Assembly (NCBI GenBank): GCA_031260865.1
Contig: JAISKQ010000289.1
Coordinates: 1-7,751, forward strand
DNA from: Prevotella sp.
Lineage (GTDB): Bacteria; Bacteroidota; Bacteroidia; Bacteroidales; Dysgonomonadaceae
Length of the DNA: 7,751 nucleotides
Direction of reading: 5' to 3'
Shown: positions 5,811-7,751 of the stretch, piece by piece
Numbering within the stretch: position 1 is the first letter of the stretch
Layout: every line of letters starts with the position of its first letter
Made by a program: the position numbers and the translations under genes
The notes under the pieces: model-generated
Seen by the model: the letters and a program-made list of their open reading frames with translations, nothing else
What the model was told of the DNA's origin: nothing
The model's database searches: none

Positions 5811-7313
5811 ATGGAAGAAAAAAAGAAAAGAATGACCACTAACCAAGGAATCCCGGTTAGCAGCGATCAAGCCTCAATGACTACTCAAAATCCTGATCTA
5901 ACGCTCTTGTCAGACACCCATCTTGTTGAAAAACTGGCGCATTTTGACAGGGAAAGGATTCCCGAACGCGTTGTACATGCCAAAGGTGCAGGAGCGCACG
6001 GCTATTTTGAAGTGACAAATGACCTGACGAAATACACTTGTGCTTCATTTTTATCACAAGTTGGGAAAAAGACGGAAGTATTTGTCCGGTTCTCTACGGT
6101 TGGAGGAGGACGCGGTTCTGCCGACAGCGCGAGAGACCCTCGCGGATTCGCCGTTAAATTCTACACCGAAGACGGCAACTACGATATGGTGGGTAATAAT
6201 ACCCCTGTGTTCTTTATCCGCGATGCCATCAAATTCCCTGATTTTATCCACACGCAGAAGAAGAATCCGGCATCAAACCTGGATGACGCCGATGCTTTCT
6301 GGGATTTTATGTCATTGACGCCAGAAAGTGTCCATCAGGCGACAATCCTGTTCTCGGACAGGGGAACTCCCGCTTCATACCGCCACATGCACGGATTTTC
6401 GAGCCATACATATATGTGGTATAACGAAAAAGGCGAATATCACTGGATTAAGCTCCATTTCAAAACCGATCAGGGCATAAAGAATCTGACAAGGGAAGAA
6501 GCGTCCCAACTGGCAGGAACAGATCCCGATCATGCGACTCGCGACTTATTTGAGAGTATAAAGAAAGGCGAATATCCTTCATGGAGCGTATATGTTCAAA
6601 TCATGAGACCGGAGGAAGCCCCCGGTTATAAATTCGATGCCTTTGATGTAACAAAAGTGTGGTCTCAAAAGGATTATCCGCTGATTCCTATTGGTAAAAT
6701 GGTGTTGAACCGTAATCCGGACAACTACTTCTCGGAAGTAGAACAGGCTGCTTTTTCTCCGGGAAGTCTCATACCGGGCATTGCCGTATCTCCGGACAAA
6801 ATGCTTCAGGGACGTGTGTTCAGCTACCCGGATACTCATCGCCACCGCTTGGGGACAAACTTTGACATGATTCCGGTGAATACGCCAAAGGCTCAAGTGA
6901 ATACATATCAGCGCGATGGAGCAATGAATATGCACAGCTATACAGGTCCTAACTACTATCCGAATAGTTTCGATGGAGCCGAACCTGATAAAAAATACGC
7001 GACTCCGCCGATTGATGTCGCGGGAATGGCCGCCCGCCACGAATATGTACTATCGGATGCGGACTATGTACAGGCAGGGGATTTGTACGGCAAGGTATTA
7101 TCTGACTATGACAAAACGAACTTAGTAGGTAATATCGTGGCTCATATAAAGAACGCGGCTAAACGTATTCAGCTTCGTCAGGCCGCTATATTCTACAAGG
7201 CTCATGCGGAATATGGGACACGTGTAGCCGAAGGTTTAGGACTTGATGTCAACGAAGTGAAAAAACTTGCTGCTATGACGCAGGAAGAGAGAGTGAAAGC
7301 AACAGCTAAATAA
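5811..7313 (+). CDS. katA: Monofunctional heme catalase (small-subunit type)
   Basis: This enzyme breaks hydrogen peroxide into water and oxygen in the cytoplasm. The 500-residue length fits small-subunit catalases. The family landmarks are all visible: distal histidine H56 in [10 protein letters not shown], the [25 protein letters not shown] heme-pocket region (residues 93-117, given here only by span and key residues R93, S95 and F113), distal asparagine N129 in [11 protein letters not shown], and the proximal heme ligand Y339 in [14 protein letters not shown] with R335. [13 protein letters not shown] (189-201) is also conserved. The ATG at 5811 gives an N-terminus MEEKKKR like that of Bacteroides catalases; another ATG at 5832 would remove seven residues and cannot be excluded. 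The gene has its own terminator and lies after another, so it is probably monocistronic. The inverted repeat at the start is the only visible candidate control site. Bacteroides catalases are known to be peroxide-induced through OxyR, but that is not shown here. The symbol katA (katB in some Bacteroides) follows family usage. Confidence 0.95.
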   Translation: MEEKKKRMTTNQGIPVSSDQASMTTQNPDLTLLSDTHLVEKLAHFDRERIPERVVHAKGAGAHGYFEVTNDLTKYTCASFLSQVGKKTEVFVRFSTVGGGRGSADSARDPRGFAVKFYTEDGNYDMVGNNTPVFFIRDAIKFPDFIHTQKKNPASNLDDADAFWDFMSLTPESVHQATILFSDRGTPASYRHMHGFSSHTYMWYNEKGEYHWIKLHFKTDQGIKNLTREEASQLAGTDPDHATRDLFESIKKGEYPSWSVYVQIMRPEEAPGYKFDAFDVTKVWSQKDYPLIPIGKMVLNRNPDNYFSEVEQAAFSPGSLIPGIAVSPDKMLQGRVFSYPDTHRHRLGTNFDMIPVNTPKAQVNTYQRDGAMNMHSYTGPNYYPNSFDGAEPDKKYATPPIDVAGMAARHEYVLSDADYVQAGDLYGKVLSDYDKTNLVGNIVAHIKNAAKRIQLRQAAIFYKAHAEYGTRVAEGLGLDVNEVKKLAAMTQEERVKATAK

Positions 7314-7333
7314 TAGCTCCCATCAGCCCTCCC

Positions 7334-7376
7334 AAAACACCCCTCCAACCTTCCCAAAGGACAGAGGGGTGTTTTT
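7334..7376 (+). terminator. Strong intrinsic terminator after catalase
   Basis: AAAACACCCCTC (7334-7345) pairs perfectly over 12 positions with GAGGGGTGTTTT (7364-7375) around an 18-nt loop, and the 3' arm ends in a five-T run (7372-7376). It begins 21 bp after the catalase stop. With A and T at the outer ends of the stem it could also act on transcripts arriving from the other strand. Confidence 0.9.
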
Positions 7377-7413
7377 CTTGAGGAGATTGGAAAGAGAATA
7401 TATGTTTTTCTCT

Positions 7414-7576
7414 AAAAAGGTGACAAAAGTAACACTTTTCAGGATTCAAGTTTACTAGATTTCAAGTTTACTAGATTTCTAAAAAGGTGACAAAAGTGAC
7501 ACTTTTCGGAATTCAAGTTTACTAGAGTTCAAGTTTACTGGAATTCTAAAAAGGTGACAAAAGTAACAGTTTTCAG
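7414..7576 (-). repeat. Second array of the core repeat, inverted, three copies at exact 67-bp period
   Basis: Three cores start (as AAAAAGGTGAC on the + strand) at 7414, 7481 and 7548, exactly 67 bp apart. Read on the minus strand each contains TGTYACTTTTGTYACY, the invariant core of the array at 1217-1930. Between cores are linkers made of two CAAGTTTA octamers spaced 15-16 bp. The linker at 7512-7547 matches 1846-1881 in reverse complement. An open frame on the minus strand (7479-7706) partly translates this repeat (ISENCYFCHLF) and is not called as a gene. Confidence 0.88.
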
Positions 7577-7751
7577 AAATTCTGTCTTTCAGACAGCGTT
7601 GGTCCTTTTTTGTTGGTTCTTTTTCCTGCGCACAATCACAGATTGCTTGCCTTCCTTTTGCCCAAAGCCGCAAAAGGAAGCAAAAACGCTTTAACGCCCA
7701 CTTCATAGGCCGACCCGCTACGGGCTTAAAGGCTAAACGAAAAAACTCGCT
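7577..7751. other. Hairpin-rich segment at the right edge, no gene seen
   Basis: This end segment holds three inverted repeats: CTGTCT/AGACAG (7582-7587/7591-7596, 3-nt loop), CTTCCTTTTGC/GCAAAAGGAAG (7651-7661/7670-7680, 8-nt loop) and CCCG/CGGG (7714-7717/7721-7724). None is followed by a T run on the + strand that would make a good terminator. A minus-strand frame is open through part of it but runs into the repeat array, has Cys/Arg/Lys-rich composition and no recognisable domain. It reads more like a dispersed non-coding element than a gene. Confidence 0.5.
7651..7680. repeat. Perfect 11-bp inverted repeat with 8-nt loop
   Basis: CTTCCTTTTGC and GCAAAAGGAAG are exact reverse complements around CCAAAGCC. 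It is the strongest hairpin in the right-edge segment. Lack of an adjoining T tract on either strand argues against a standard intrinsic terminator. Confidence 0.7.

Noticed and set aside
1217..7576. Insertion sequence or composite transposon bounded by the inverted arrays
   Set aside because: No transposase, integrase or target-site duplication is visible and the enclosed genes are metabolic; only the inverted arrangement itself is supported.
7479..7706. Minus-strand open frame of 75 codons
   Set aside because: Its C-terminal half is the translated repeat core and linker and the rest covers a hairpin-rich segment; no recognisable protein features.

Overview
The window looks like chromosomal DNA from a member of the Bacteroidales, most likely Bacteroides, Parabacteroides or a relative. 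Supporting signs are AT-rich intergenic DNA, no clear Shine-Dalgarno sites, -7 elements of the Bacteroidetes type (TAnnTTTG), an FtsE-acetyltransferase pair, and a catalase whose N-terminus resembles what I recall of Bacteroides catalases. The genus is inferred, not shown. All convincing genes lie on the + strand.

Layout. (1) Positions 1-1012 hold the 3' part of ftsE, the ATPase of the FtsEX cell-division complex, followed by a GNAT acetyltransferase. (2) Positions 1013-2044 are about 1 kb without a credible gene. They hold a 7-bp tandem repeat and about seven copies of a ~100-bp repeat unit built from an 8-bp periodic motif and a conserved core, TGTYACTTTTGTYACY, and they end in a promoter-like segment. 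(3) Positions 2045-3631 encode a secreted GH31 glycoside hydrolase of the MYORG/PsGal31A (alpha-galactosidase-like) type. (4) Positions 3764-5675 are a tight two-gene unit, a UbiA/MenA-type membrane prenyltransferase and a radical SAM enzyme with extra C-terminal cysteines, closed by a clear intrinsic terminator. (5) Positions 5811-7313 encode a heme catalase, preceded by a perfect 9-bp inverted repeat touching its start codon and followed by a strong terminator. (6) Positions 7377-7751 carry the same repeat core again, three copies at an exact 67-bp period on the opposite strand, then a hairpin-rich non-coding tail.

How the parts may fit. FtsE and the acetyltransferase are probably co-transcribed. 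The prenyltransferase and radical SAM enzyme are probably one operon and may build or modify an isoprenoid quinone or lipid; the exact product cannot be read from sequence. GH31 and catalase look like independent transcription units. The two most unusual things are the prenyltransferase-radical SAM pair and the two repeat arrays, which point toward each other and bracket the 5.3-kb block of four genes.
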